Source: Accumulibacter jenkinsii (GTDB taxonomy: Bacteria; Pseudomonadota; Gammaproteobacteria; Burkholderiales; Rhodocyclaceae). Taken from it: DNA of 64,000 nucleotides. Location of the stretch: contig JAZKUF010000006.1 of assembly GCA_036625225.1 (NCBI GenBank), positions 62,001 through 126,000 on the forward strand. The letters run 5' to 3'. This document shows positions 53,126 to 62,731 of this stretch, in pieces (position 1 is the stretch's first letter; each line of letters starts with the position of its first letter). The notes under the pieces were generated by a model, which saw only the letters and a list, made by a program, of their open reading frames with translations, was not told the origin of the DNA and searched no databases. A program made the position numbers and the translations under genes.

Positions 53126-53198
53126 TGCAGCAGCACGAACCGCAGACCGTGTTCCCGCGCACGAGTGCGCGGGAACACGGTCTGGTTTGTGCTGTTGC
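53126..53198. terminator. Large palindrome between convergent genes
   Basis: Two-base loop and a perfect stem of about 19 pairs (AGACCGTGTTCCCGCGCAC against its complement), continuing through a small bulge to about 33 pairs in all. It lies between the PTP-repeat gene and the convergent minus-strand gene, so it may end transcription from both sides, although no T-run follows. Such a long stem could also be a cruciform or an extragenic repeat. Confidence 0.6.
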
Positions 53199-53228
53199 TG
53201 ACTCTGCCGTTGCCATTCGTTGCTGCGG

Positions 53229-53588
53229 CTATTTCACCGGCTCTACCGTAACCGAAACTCGCGCCGGTAACGCATCCAGGCGCAGTGAGTAGCTCTGGGT
53301 CGAGACATAATCGCCCCGATCAAGCCTGCCGGTTGAATTGACATCCACATGGACTCTGAGTGAGCAGGCATCCGCTGGCAAGCTTGCGAGCAGATCGGGC
53401 GGCAAGTCAACGACCACCACCAGCGGGTCCACGTCGCCCGGCGAACGTGAAAGTCCAGCCAGACGACGCTCGAAAATCACCTCGGCAGCGGCGTCCGAAC
53501 GGCGGGCGTCCTCACCTCTGACGACCACCGCAGCGTCCGCGAACGGGCTCAGGATTTCACTGAAATGAATTTCGCATTCGATTCTCAT
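53229..53588 (-). CDS. Small beta-sandwich protein, possibly YbaY/YscW-like
   Basis: 119 residues, no signal peptide. The wording FADAAVVVRGEDARRSDAAA ... FERRLAGLS ... DPLVVVVDLPPDLLASL ... LRVHVDVNSTGRLDRGDYVS resembles the YbaY/YscW (META-like) beta-sandwich, normally found in small lipoproteins or T3SS pilotins, but here without a lipobox. ATG 53588 is three bases after the stop of the gene upstream, so an operon. Converges on the protease cluster. Confidence 0.5.
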   Translation of the reverse strand: MRIECEIHFSEILSPFADAAVVVRGEDARRSDAAAEVIFERRLAGLSRSPGDVDPLVVVVDLPPDLLASLPADACSLRVHVDVNSTGRLDRGDYVSTQSYSLRLDALPARVSVTVEPVK

Positions 53589-53591
53589 GGC

Positions 53592-53891
53592 TTATTGGCT
53601 CGGCTGCAGGTTCGTCAGATGAAACAGTCCGCCCTGCGGACCTCCGATGTATTCAGCCTCGGCCTCGACGATGGCTGGTAAAGGCAGATCCCACGCCGAT
53701 CTGAACGTAAACCCTTCCCGGGTTTCTCCCGGCGTCGCGAAGACTCCTCCCCTGACCGGTTGAGAGTCGATAATTTCAAGCTCCAGCAGCCACTTATCGG
53801 GAAAACTGTCGGCCTGCCGGGCAGCCAGAATTTTCACTTTCATTCTCGAACCATTCGGCGCCGCCATGACTCCGGAAATATGTGCCTCCAT
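53592..53891 (-). CDS. Small protein of unknown function
   Basis: 99 residues, no signal peptide, alternating pattern suggests beta strands (MKVKILAARQ, WLLELEIIDSQ, AIVEAEAEYIGG). No family recognised. It has a strong ribosome site (AAGGAGAT, 6 bases before ATG 53891) and is coupled to the gene below it. Confidence 0.55.
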   Translation of the reverse strand: MEAHISGVMAAPNGSRMKVKILAARQADSFPDKWLLELEIIDSQPVRGGVFATPGETREGFTFRSAWDLPLPAIVEAEAEYIGGPQGGLFHLTNLQPSQ

Positions 53892-54188
53892 CTCTCGATC
53901 TCCTTTAAAGGGTCAAAGGTTTGCCGAAGTAGCTCAACACTCTTCGGCCAGGCGTTTGGCGATGGCGGCGCGCTGGCTTCCTCGATACCGTCAGGCGCCA
54001 TTCGATGCACCGGCATCGATCCTCCTTCGGCTGGCCAGCCCTATCCCACTCAGAGCCTCAGCGGACCATTGGACAGCACCATGCGGCCGTTTGCGCCCGA
54101 CATTTTCGGCCGCCGTCGATGCCCGTTCGCTTCACACCGCGCGAGCACCTGGACGCCAGCGGCGGCGAGAGAAGGCCTGGTCGCCCGC
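53892..54188. other. Gap without recognisable gene
   Basis: 297 bases. Its first part must hold the promoter of the minus-strand pair at 53229-53891; I see no gene, hairpin or repeat in the rest. Confidence 0.5.
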
Positions 54189-55532
54189 TCAGCGCGAACG
54201 TGCGAGGTCGAAATCGGCCTGGTTGCGTTCATCAACGAAAACCCTGACCGGTTCGGGCGGCTCGCCGTTGCGGCAGATCACCACGACGTTGGCCAGGGTC
54301 TGCCACTTCTGCAGGACTTCGACGGAGCAACGGCCGTAGACGCTCTCGATGGTCGCCAGGAGGTTGCGTGAGTAAGGGGTGGCGAGGGCGCTGTCGAGAA
54401 TCAGGTTGGCAATCAGCAGCCCGTCGGGTTCCAGCACACGGCGCGTTGCCTGCCAGAATTCACGGGTCACCAGATGTCCGGGAATCGAAGAGTGCGCGCT
54501 GTAGACGTCAACCAGTGCGGCCGCAAAGCGCTGTTCGCTGCGCACCACGAAACGGCGAGCGTCGTCGGCAATGAAATCGCCGCGCGCGGCCTCCCCGAGG
54601 AAATGCTTTTCGGCAATGGCGCGCACCGCCGGGTCGATATCGACATAGGTGTAATGGTTGCTCGGTTCGCGGTGCGAGAGGGTGAAGCCGCCGGCACCGA
54701 GGACCAGAATCCGACGGTCACGAAAGCCGAGTTCATCGAGCAGGAAGTGGCGAATGTGCCGGATGTAGAGGGCGTAGCGGGGTGGTTCGGAGTCGTCGAT
54801 CAATGAGGCATAGGACGAGTTGTTCTTCAGCGCTCGGCCGTTGATTGCTTGGTCGTATTGTGCCGGGACCACCAGATAGCTCGCGTAGGCGGTTTCGATC
54901 TGCGGCCGCAGCCAGGCGTTGGCAACCACGGTCAGGGCCGCGACGGCGAGACTGGCGACCGCGGTCGACCAGCGCCGACCGCGCAGGAGGACAAAACCCA
55001 CGATCAGGAGCAGGGAAGTGAGCGCGACGGCGGCCGAAACACCCAACCATTGCATGACCAGCAGCGAAAGCAGCAGTGAGCCGAGGAAGGAACCGAGCGT
55101 CGAGTAGTACAGCGCCTCCCCGCTGGCTTCGCCGACGCGTTGATGCTGCAGGAGATTGGTGAGGATGGGGACGGTCTGTCCGAGCAGCCAGGCGATCGGG
55201 CAAAGGACGCCGGCCATGAGCGCGAGATACGCCACTTCCGGTGGATTCAGCGAGGCAAAGAAGAGATCGACGGTCACCCCCGCCAGGCCGGCGCCAAGCA
55301 GCAGCGCCGAGATCAGGAAGTTCCGCGCCACGGTTTCGAGATACTCGCCCGCGATCCTGGCGCCGGCGTGGTAACCGAGCGCCAGCGCCAGCAGGAAAAA
55401 GCCGATGGTGGGCGCGGTGACGACGATCGAGCTCCCCATGTGCGGGATGATCTGGCGCAGTGCGATGACTTCGGCCCCGAGTGAGCAGAATCCTTCGATG
55501 AAGACGATGGCGAAAAGCAGGGAACGTGGCAT
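54189..55532 (-). CDS. Membrane protein fused to spermidine-synthase-like domain
   Basis: 447 residues. About seven membrane helices in the first 215 residues, then a Rossmann methyltransferase-like domain of the polyamine synthase type: RRILVLGAGGFTLSHREPSN, YTYVDIDPAVRAIAEKHFLG, DDARRFVV and ALVDVYSAHSSIPGHLVTRE. The typical fused MFS/spermidine synthase arrangement. Whether it makes a polyamine cannot be read from the motifs. ATG 55532 is close to the HDOD gene's stop on the same strand (33 bases). Confidence 0.82.
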   Translation of the reverse strand: MPRSLLFAIVFIEGFCSLGAEVIALRQIIPHMGSSIVVTAPTIGFFLLALALGYHAGARIAGEYLETVARNFLISALLLGAGLAGVTVDLFFASLNPPEVAYLALMAGVLCPIAWLLGQTVPILTNLLQHQRVGEASGEALYYSTLGSFLGSLLLSLLVMQWLGVSAAVALTSLLLIVGFVLLRGRRWSTAVASLAVAALTVVANAWLRPQIETAYASYLVVPAQYDQAINGRALKNNSSYASLIDDSEPPRYALYIRHIRHFLLDELGFRDRRILVLGAGGFTLSHREPSNHYTYVDIDPAVRAIAEKHFLGEAARGDFIADDARRFVVRSEQRFAAALVDVYSAHSSIPGHLVTREFWQATRRVLEPDGLLIANLILDSALATPYSRNLLATIESVYGRCSVEVLQKWQTLANVVVICRNGEPPEPVRVFVDERNQADFDLARSR

Positions 55533-55565
55533 CGAGCGTGCAGGGTCGGGCGAAAGGAGCCCGCA

Positions 55566-56429
55566 CTATACGCGAGGCGAGGCGTCCTGAAGCAATCCGG
55601 GCAGCAGGTCGTCCGGCAGTTGCAGGCGGTAGAGCAAGGTTTCCCGGCTGATGTGCAACAACTCCTGAACGGCGCTGAGGTCGTCGGCGACCGCCGGACC
55701 GCTCCAGCCGTCGGTCGAGTGGCGGGCGAGGTTGACCGCCAGCCTGACGTTCTGGACCCTCGGCAGATGCGCGCAGCCGTCATCCATCAGGAGGATCAGT
55801 AGCGCCGGCAGCCGCCAGGAATGGCAGAGGGCCAACTGCAGCTCGGTCAGCGGAAAACCGAGGACCTCCTGCTGGACGCTGGCGCTGCGCAAAGTCCTGT
55901 CCGCCTGCAGGCGGGAACGAATCGCGATGGCTAGCTGGGGGGCAAAACACCATAGCAGGATCTCGGCGAGGTCGTGCAGCAGCGCAGCCAGTGCGACCTC
56001 TTCGACATTCATGTCGTGTCGGGCAAATGCCCACTCGTGCGCATAATGCGACGCGCGCTGGGTACGCAGGATCACCTGCAGCACGCCCAGCAGGGCTTGC
56101 GGTTGACCCGCAAGCAGGCTCTCGATGGTGAGTGGCTGGTCGAATTCCCGGAAAAAAGGGTCCACACCCAGCATCATGACGGCGCTGGCAATGTTGGTGA
56201 TATCGCTCTGCAGGTGGCGGCTGGTCACATCCTGAATATAGGCCAGGACGCGGATCGCGAGCATGGGGTCCTGGAGGACGATCTCGGTAATGTCACGCCC
56301 ACTGACCTGGTCGATGTTCTGACGCGCTTCATCCAGGCGGCGCGCCGTCTTGCGCAGGATGGGCATTTTCCTGCAGCGGATCAGAGTCATCCAGCTTTCC
56401 AGGCCGTGCAGCATCGGCGTGTCGAGCAT
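55566..56429 (-). CDS. HDOD-domain signalling protein
   Basis: 287 residues. The HDOD core is visible as ARRLDEARQNIDQVSGRDIT ... LQDPMLAIRVLAYIQDVTSR, HLQSDITNIASAVMMLGVDP and HEWAFARHDMNVEEVALAAL then LLHDLAEILL. HDOD proteins are HD-like domains that usually lack catalytic metal residues and act as regulatory partners in motility, biofilm and cyclic-di-GMP signalling. Gene sits between the fused synthase gene and an RluB-like gene, all minus strand. Confidence 0.82.
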   Translation of the reverse strand: MLDTPMLHGLESWMTLIRCRKMPILRKTARRLDEARQNIDQVSGRDITEIVLQDPMLAIRVLAYIQDVTSRHLQSDITNIASAVMMLGVDPFFREFDQPLTIESLLAGQPQALLGVLQVILRTQRASHYAHEWAFARHDMNVEEVALAALLHDLAEILLWCFAPQLAIAIRSRLQADRTLRSASVQQEVLGFPLTELQLALCHSWRLPALLILLMDDGCAHLPRVQNVRLAVNLARHSTDGWSGPAVADDLSAVQELLHISRETLLYRLQLPDDLLPGLLQDASPRV

Positions 56430-56560
56430 TGCTGTCGCTTTCGAACAAGGGCGTCAGAAATCGGCGTCGGCAGGGCAGGACCCCCAATGCCCAGCGTCGC
56501 CGAGACAATGGTAGTCCTGCCGTGGTCCGCCTGCAAGCGGCGACGGACCCGGTTGCCGGA

Positions 56561-57880
56561 TCAGAAACGCTCGTCCGGGCGCAGATAGCGCCATTGCCCG
56601 GATGGCAGCCTGGCGAGCGAGACGCTGCCGATACGAACGCGCTTGATGCTGGTGACGCGCAGGCCCACCAGCTCGCACATGCTCCGGATCTGCCGTTTCC
56701 GGTCTTCGTGCAGGACGAAGCGCAGCTGTTGCTCGTTCAGCCAGGACACCTGTGCTCGCAACAGCTTCACCTTGTCGAGCGACAGGCCATGCCGCAGCAA
56801 TTCCAGCCCGGCCGGCAGCAATTCGCCTTCGACCCGCACATGGTATTCCTTCTCGGCATCAGCGCCCGTCAGACGGCGTGCGACGCTGCCTTCCTGGGTG
56901 AACACCAGCATTCCGCCCGCATCGCCGTCGAGTCTTCCGGCAAGCGCCAGCCCCCGCAGATGAGTCGCCCTGAAGTGTAGCGGCGAGCCGTCGTCCGCCC
57001 AGTGATTGTCGGCACGGATCAGCTCGCTGACCGCTTCGCTCCCTTCCGCTGCCGGATCATCGAGGTCGCCCAACGGTTTGTTGAAGAGAATGGTGACGCT
57101 CTCGACGGGTCGCCGGCGCGCCGCTTCCTTGATCTGGATTTTCGCCTTCGGGCTGACGCGTGCGCCCAGCCGGGTGATGATGACGCCATCTACACTGACC
57201 CAGCCATTCTCTATCCACTCGTCTGCTTCGCGCCGCGAACACTCCGCGAGTTCGCTCACCAGGCGCGACAAGCGCGGCAACTCCCTGGCCGGACCACGTT
57301 GCACGACGGCCGCAACCGGCGCCTCGGCCGGCAGCGTCCCCGGCTGCTCTGCCGCCACCGCCGGCGCAATCCGCCTGACTGATTCCGGCGGCGTCAACGG
57401 AGGCTCGCTGCGCAATGGCGCAGGAGGAAAAGCGCGGGCGCCGGTGCTGCGGGCGATGCCCCGTTGCGGGTAGCTCCTGGCGCGTTTGACTGTGCCTTCG
57501 GCAACCGGCTGTCCGCCGCCGAAGCCATTCTTCGTTCGCTCGGCAGGCCGGTTCTCGTCGCGCGTGCGGTCAACCGTCAGCTTGCCGCCCCCCGCTGCTG
57601 CTGCGGGTTTGCTCACGGCGACATTCTCCGGCTTGCCGGAGCCGGTCTCGCGCTGCCGTGTACGGGCCGCGTCGCCTCGCCGACCTCCAGCAACGCCGGT
57701 GTTCTGGCCGCTCTTGCCGGCCGGCGAAAGATCGGCAGCGGCCGAGGCATCGGAGCGCCGCGGGGCGGCGTGCTTCGCGGTCGGGGCACCACCCCGGATC
57801 GGTCGGCGAACGGCGCTTCTCGGCTCGCTCGCCGCATCGGCGGCGGATCTCTTGGGAAGCTTCAGGGTGGAACGGGGCAT
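56561..57880 (-). CDS. 23S rRNA pseudouridine synthase, RluB-like
   Basis: 439 residues, longer than typical (about 290) because of an N-terminal extension of about 195 residues rich in Arg, Ala and Gly. The S4 domain starts near SRLVSELAECSRREADEWIE, followed by the catalytic domain with LALAGRLDGDAGGMLVFTQE (catalytic Asp) and the terminal HEDRKRQIRSMCELVGLRVT. It is one of two RsuA-family enzymes in the window; this and 40541-41542 probably divide the RluB and RluF roles, though which is which is uncertain. Confidence 0.83.
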   Translation of the reverse strand: MPRSTLKLPKRSAADAASEPRSAVRRPIRGGAPTAKHAAPRRSDASAAADLSPAGKSGQNTGVAGGRRGDAARTRQRETGSGKPENVAVSKPAAAAGGGKLTVDRTRDENRPAERTKNGFGGGQPVAEGTVKRARSYPQRGIARSTGARAFPPAPLRSEPPLTPPESVRRIAPAVAAEQPGTLPAEAPVAAVVQRGPARELPRLSRLVSELAECSRREADEWIENGWVSVDGVIITRLGARVSPKAKIQIKEAARRRPVESVTILFNKPLGDLDDPAAEGSEAVSELIRADNHWADDGSPLHFRATHLRGLALAGRLDGDAGGMLVFTQEGSVARRLTGADAEKEYHVRVEGELLPAGLELLRHGLSLDKVKLLRAQVSWLNEQQLRFVLHEDRKRQIRSMCELVGLRVTSIKRVRIGSVSLARLPSGQWRYLRPDERF

Positions 57881-58110
57881 GGCATGGCTTTTCGATTGGG
57901 GCGGGTGACTAGTTTACGCCAGAAATTGCCGCGCTCGCGGTCGGAATTGGGGACCACCGCGCCGGACGCCGGCCGCCGGCAACTCCAGAGCAGGCGGACG
58001 CGGTCGCCCAGCCGACGACAGCTTCGGCGTCGCCGATGCCGCGCCCCATTTTCGGTCTTGTCGATCGCCGTTTCTGGTACGCTAATGCAGTCATTTCCTT
58101 GACTGTCAAT

Positions 58111-60066
58111 ATGCCCTCCTATCCGGCAAGCGCCATCGACCAGACTGGCAATCTCCATGATGGAGAGCTTGCACTGTCGCGCTTCATCGTGCAGGGGGAC
58201 GGCGGTCTGTATGTGAACCGTTCGCTGCTGGATTCGGCAAGAGACTTTTCCGACTTCGTCGATCGGATTTTCGGGTCGGGGCTTTATTTTCGCGGGCTGG
58301 ACTACGCACGGCTGCAATCCCTGCTTTACGACGAGGGATTGCGCTCTGGCGATGAGCGCGACGAGACCGTGTTTCTGGCTGCCGACATCACGCTTTTTCG
58401 GCCGCAACGTCAGCCGCTGTACAAGGCGCTGTCGATCGCGAGCAGCGAGGCGTCCTATCTTTTCGAACCCCTTTACTTCGAAGGTGAGGCTGATCCGGAA
58501 CTGATCGAGTCGACCGAGAGTCGCCGGCAGGCATTGCGGCCCGACGGCCATCAGGCAAGTGAAACCCGCCTTTACCTCGACGTCGACGAGTTCGTCGCCA
58601 GCGCCTGGAGGCAAGGGGTACGCTTCGGAATCGATGTCGCGGTGGTCCGCGAAGGCATCGGACTCGACAAGGCTGAGCGGCGGGTCGTCGCGCGCAGCCG
58701 GCCCTGCGTCGCCGGGACGAACGCCGAACTCATCGAAGAGGCCCCCAGCCTGCGCCGAAACAACGCCCCGCGCCGCTTACTCGACGATCGGGTCGATCTC
58801 TGCCGGTTCGTGACGCGCTATCCACAGGTCACCGCGAGCCTGCGTCTGTTGCGGAAGATTCCCTGCACGCCCGGGGTGGACGGCTGCGACATCGCCGGCA
58901 ACCCCTTGCCGGCGCCACGCCCCGAGGATCTGCAGCTCGACCATCTGGCCGGTCCGGGAACCCACGTCGAGCGGGAGGCAGGGGGAGAATACCTGGTCGC
59001 GTCGGTCGGCGGCTTCCTCAATGTCGATAGCCGCAGCAAGCGCCTGTCGGTGGCCGACAAGATCGTCAGCCATGAAGGGGTCAGCGTGCGCACTACCGGT
59101 GACCTGCTGCTCACCGGCGAAGTGTATGAGCAATACGGTGAAATCCAGGAGAAACGCATCGTTCAATGCCGCACGATAACCGCTCACGCCGACGTTTTCG
59201 GCAACATCCTTTCGAGTGGCGGGGTCGTCCGCCTGAAGAGCAATCTGGTCGGCGGCAGCGCCAGCAACGATGATGGAGACATTTTCGTTGACGGCAGGGC
59301 TTCGGGAGCGACGCTGATCGCGCAACATGGCTGCATCACCGTCAAGCAGGCGGACAACTGCGTGATTCTGGCCCGCGAGGTGGTCATCGAGCAGGCCACG
59401 AACTGCAGCATCGTTGCCGAGGAAGTCAGGGTCAGGATCTGCGAAGCATCGGCCATGGCCGCCCGGACCCTCCGGGTCGGCAGCGCCCGCTCGCGTCGCG
59501 ATCTCGACTCCGTGCTGCTCCTCCTCGTTCCCGACCTGTCGCCTTATCAGGCGGAGATTGCCACCCTCGAAAACAAGCGCAGCGTACTCGACAGCACGAT
59601 CGCCGGCGAGCGTGCCCGGATCGACACCTTGCGCAGCGAGCCGGAGGTCGCGCGCTATCTGCTCCTGGCCGGCAAGCTGCGCCGCCAGGAACTGACCCTG
59701 AACCCGGAACAGCAGGTCGCATGGCGCAGGCTCTCGGCGCAGGTCGCGCCGGTTCTGCGAACCCTGGCGCCCCTGGCCGATCTGCTCCGGGAGCGGGACG
59801 CCCAGTCGCAGGCTCTGCGCCGCGAGATCGAAGCGGTCATCGCCGCCCGGGCGCAGGCCTGCGACAGGGTGATCGGCGAGGTCGACGCGATCGACGGCGA
59901 GACACGGATCAGCACCCTGCTCGTGCGACTCGCCGAGACGCCGCTGAGCGCACTGCCGGGCAAGGAACTCAAAGCCCGCTTACGGCGGGCCGACGCCGCA
60001 ACCAGACTGCTTTTTACGGGCAGCGCCGGTCACTTCTCCTGGCGCTGCAGCCCGCCGCCGGATTGA
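58111..60066 (+). CDS. FapA/DUF342-family protein
   Basis: 651 residues. N-terminal region (1-150) without a known fold, then the DUF342 beta-helical core (about 225-480; GTHVEREAGGEYLVASVGGF, DKIVSHEGVSVRTTGDLLLT, GDIFVDGRASGATL), and a C-terminal coiled coil (about 490-590). FapA proteins form a right-handed beta-helix and have been linked to polymer-type surface structures and motility. ATG 58111 is chosen; sequence upstream of it in frame lacks conserved wording. Confidence 0.82.
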   Translation: MPSYPASAIDQTGNLHDGELALSRFIVQGDGGLYVNRSLLDSARDFSDFVDRIFGSGLYFRGLDYARLQSLLYDEGLRSGDERDETVFLAADITLFRPQRQPLYKALSIASSEASYLFEPLYFEGEADPELIESTESRRQALRPDGHQASETRLYLDVDEFVASAWRQGVRFGIDVAVVREGIGLDKAERRVVARSRPCVAGTNAELIEEAPSLRRNNAPRRLLDDRVDLCRFVTRYPQVTASLRLLRKIPCTPGVDGCDIAGNPLPAPRPEDLQLDHLAGPGTHVEREAGGEYLVASVGGFLNVDSRSKRLSVADKIVSHEGVSVRTTGDLLLTGEVYEQYGEIQEKRIVQCRTITAHADVFGNILSSGGVVRLKSNLVGGSASNDDGDIFVDGRASGATLIAQHGCITVKQADNCVILAREVVIEQATNCSIVAEEVRVRICEASAMAARTLRVGSARSRRDLDSVLLLLVPDLSPYQAEIATLENKRSVLDSTIAGERARIDTLRSEPEVARYLLLAGKLRRQELTLNPEQQVAWRRLSAQVAPVLRTLAPLADLLRERDAQSQALRREIEAVIAARAQACDRVIGEVDAIDGETRISTLLVRLAETPLSALPGKELKARLRRADAATRLLFTGSAGHFSWRCSPPPD

Positions 60067-60076
60067 TCACCAGCTT

Positions 60077-62659
60077 CTAGGCTTCGGCCAGGCGCTGCGC
60101 GAGGTGGGCCAGCGCTTCCTCGATCTGATCGATCAGGATCAGGCAGAGATCGCCGGCCTGCAACTCGGCCAGCGCGCTGTCGATGGCGAGGAACTCGCCG
60201 CGGATCTCCCTCACCTCGGAAGTCCGGGTCGCGTCCTTCAGCCCGGCCTGCAGCAGCGCCAGCACTTCGCCATCCGCCCGGCCGCGCTGGCACTGGTCCT
60301 GATAGAGCAGCACCCGATCGAAAGCCTTGCCGAGAATCTCGGTTTGCTGGCTGAGGTCTTGATCGCGCCGGTCACCGGCACCGCTGATCACCACCGAGCG
60401 TTTGCCGCCCGCCGCCAGTGGCAGGTTTTCGATCGCGTCGACCAGGGCCTGGATGGCGTCCGGATTGTGGCCATAGTCGGCGATCAGCGTCGCCCCCCGG
60501 TAACTGAAGACGTTGAATCGTCCGGGAGCGGTCTGTGCGTCGTTCACGAAAGAGCTCAGCCCACGCTGCATCGTCGCCCAGTCCATCCCCAGCGCCCAGG
60601 CGGCTGCGATCGCCGCCATCGCGTTCTCGACCTGAAAGCCGATGGCGCCATTGCGGGTCACGGGAATCCCGGCCATCGCGATGCGGTGCTCGACGCCGCC
60701 GCCGGAAGCGACGATGGAGTCGCCATCGCGATAGACGACCCGCTTCCGCTGTGCGCGGTGCATCGCCATCACCGGATGGTTGCGGTCACAGGCGAAAAAA
60801 GTGATGCTGCCGGGACACGAATGGGCCATCCGGACGACCATCGGATCGGCCGCATTGAGCACGGCGACGCCGGATCCCGGCCTGACGTTCTGGACGATGA
60901 CCCGTTTGACGACCGACAGATCCTCGACGGTGCTGATATAGGAAAGCCCCAGATGGTCACCGAGACCGATGTTGGTGACCACGGCGACGTCGCAACGATC
61001 GAAGCCCAGCCCTTCGCGCAGGACGCCGCCACGCGCCGTTTCGAGGACGGCGGCGTCGACCCCGGGATGGAGGAGGACGTTCCTGGCACTCTTGGGCCCG
61101 CTGCAGTCGCCGCTATCGATCCGCCGGCCTTCGATGTACACCCCGTCGGTCGTCGTCATGCCGACGCGCAGGCCTTGCTGAGCCAGGAGGTGGGCGATCA
61201 GGCGAACGGTCGTGGTCTTGCCGTTGGTCCCGGCGACGGCGACCAGCGGAATCCGGGCATCGTCACCGGCGGCAAAGAGATTGGCAATGATCGCTTCTCC
61301 CACCGGCCGGCCCTTGCCGAACGAGGGCTGCAAGTGCATGCGCAGGCCCGGTGCCGCGTTGATCTCGACGATCCCGCCACCCTGCTCTTCGAGCGGGCGG
61401 AGAACGCTGTCGCAGACGACATCGACGCCGGCGATATCGAGGCCAATGGTCTGTGCGGCAGCGACCGCCTGCGCGGCAAACTCGGGATGGACATCGTCGG
61501 TGACATCGGTCGCGGTACCACCGGTCGACAGGTTGGCGTTGTTGCGCAGGATGACCCGCCGGCCTCTTGCCGGAACCGATTCCGGCGAGAGGCCGGCACG
61601 GGTCAAGCCAGCCAGCGCCACCTCGTCAAGACGGATTCTGGTCAGCGAGGTAGCGTGCCCTTCGCCGCGCCGGGGGTCGCTGTTGACCCGCTCGACCAGC
61701 TGGCGAATGCTGTGCACGCCGTCGCCGCTGACCAGCGGTGGATCGCGCCGGGCGGCGGCGATCAGGCGGTCGCCGACGACCAGCAGCCGATAGTCGTGGC
61801 CCGGCAGGTAACGTTCGACGAGCACCTCGTCACTGACTTCGAAGGCCTGGGCATAAGCGGCTGCCACCTGCTCGCGGGTGGTCAGATTGACCGCGACGCC
61901 CTTGCCCTGATTGCCATCCTGCGGCTTGACGACCACCGCACCGCCGATTTCGCAGGCCGCCGCCCAGGCGTCGTCGACGTCGAGGACGGGCCGCCCGCTC
62001 GGCACCGGCACGCCGGCGGCGTGCAGCAGGATCTTGCTCAGTTCCTTGTCCTGGGCGATGGCTTCGGCGACGGCGCTGGTACGGTCGGTTTCAGCCGCCT
62101 GAATGCGCCGCTGACGGCTGCCCCAGCCAAACTGGACCATGCTGCCTTCGGTCAGCCGCCGGTAGGGGATGTTGCGCGCCACCGCCGCATAGACGATCGC
62201 GCCGGTGCTCGGACCGAGACGCACCTCCTCGTCGAGCTCGCGCAGACGTTGCAGCGCCTGTTCGAGTTCGAAAGGGCGGTCTTCGCTGGCTGACCGGCAG
62301 AGATCCTGCGCGAGTTCGAAGGCCAGCCGACCGACCGCCTCTTCGCTATATTCGACGACCACCTGATAGGTGCCCCTTTCCAGGGTCTGCGCCGTGCGGC
62401 TGAAAGTCACCGGACAGCCGGCCTGCGCCTGCAGGCCAAGCGTCGCGAATTCCAGCGCCTGAGCCATCGAGACCGCTTCCGTATGCCCCAGCGGTCGCAG
62501 CATGGCCAGTTCGGGAAAACGCTCGCGCAGACGGTTTTCGAAACCCGGCAGGTGATCGATGTTGCCCTCGCTTTCGCTACAGCAGACAATCGCTTCGATC
62601 GCCGTATGCCGGCTCCAGAGATTGGGTCCGCGCAAAGCGCGGATACGCGATACTTCCAT
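60077..62659 (-). CDS. cphA: Cyanophycin synthetase CphA1
   Basis: 860 residues, full-length. Polymerises aspartate and arginine into cyanophycin using ATP. N-terminal domain (1-160), ATP-grasp domain (about 165-460; VVVKPQDGNQGKGVAVNLTT, GIVEINAAPGLRMHL) which adds aspartate, and a Mur-ligase-like domain (from about 485; VAVAGTNGKTTTVRLIAHLL) that adds arginine, with a C-terminal Mur domain (ILGKAFDRVLLYQ). The neighbouring gene on the same strand is a second synthetase, so the locus provides nitrogen storage. No cyanophycinase gene in the window. Confidence 0.93.
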   Translation of the reverse strand: MEVSRIRALRGPNLWSRHTAIEAIVCCSESEGNIDHLPGFENRLRERFPELAMLRPLGHTEAVSMAQALEFATLGLQAQAGCPVTFSRTAQTLERGTYQVVVEYSEEAVGRLAFELAQDLCRSASEDRPFELEQALQRLRELDEEVRLGPSTGAIVYAAVARNIPYRRLTEGSMVQFGWGSRQRRIQAAETDRTSAVAEAIAQDKELSKILLHAAGVPVPSGRPVLDVDDAWAAACEIGGAVVVKPQDGNQGKGVAVNLTTREQVAAAYAQAFEVSDEVLVERYLPGHDYRLLVVGDRLIAAARRDPPLVSGDGVHSIRQLVERVNSDPRRGEGHATSLTRIRLDEVALAGLTRAGLSPESVPARGRRVILRNNANLSTGGTATDVTDDVHPEFAAQAVAAAQTIGLDIAGVDVVCDSVLRPLEEQGGGIVEINAAPGLRMHLQPSFGKGRPVGEAIIANLFAAGDDARIPLVAVAGTNGKTTTVRLIAHLLAQQGLRVGMTTTDGVYIEGRRIDSGDCSGPKSARNVLLHPGVDAAVLETARGGVLREGLGFDRCDVAVVTNIGLGDHLGLSYISTVEDLSVVKRVIVQNVRPGSGVAVLNAADPMVVRMAHSCPGSITFFACDRNHPVMAMHRAQRKRVVYRDGDSIVASGGGVEHRIAMAGIPVTRNGAIGFQVENAMAAIAAAWALGMDWATMQRGLSSFVNDAQTAPGRFNVFSYRGATLIADYGHNPDAIQALVDAIENLPLAAGGKRSVVISGAGDRRDQDLSQQTEILGKAFDRVLLYQDQCQRGRADGEVLALLQAGLKDATRTSEVREIRGEFLAIDSALAELQAGDLCLILIDQIEEALAHLAQRLAEA

Positions 62660-62731
62660 GAACAGTTTCCTCTTTCTGGTTCAGTGCGGATGCCTGTCGG
62701 CAGGGTCGCTGCGCTGCCGGCAACTGCCAAG

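Noticed and set aside
53229..53588. Lipoprotein pilotin of a type III secretion system
   Set aside because: No signal peptide or lipobox and no secretion genes in the window, so only the fold resemblance is reported.
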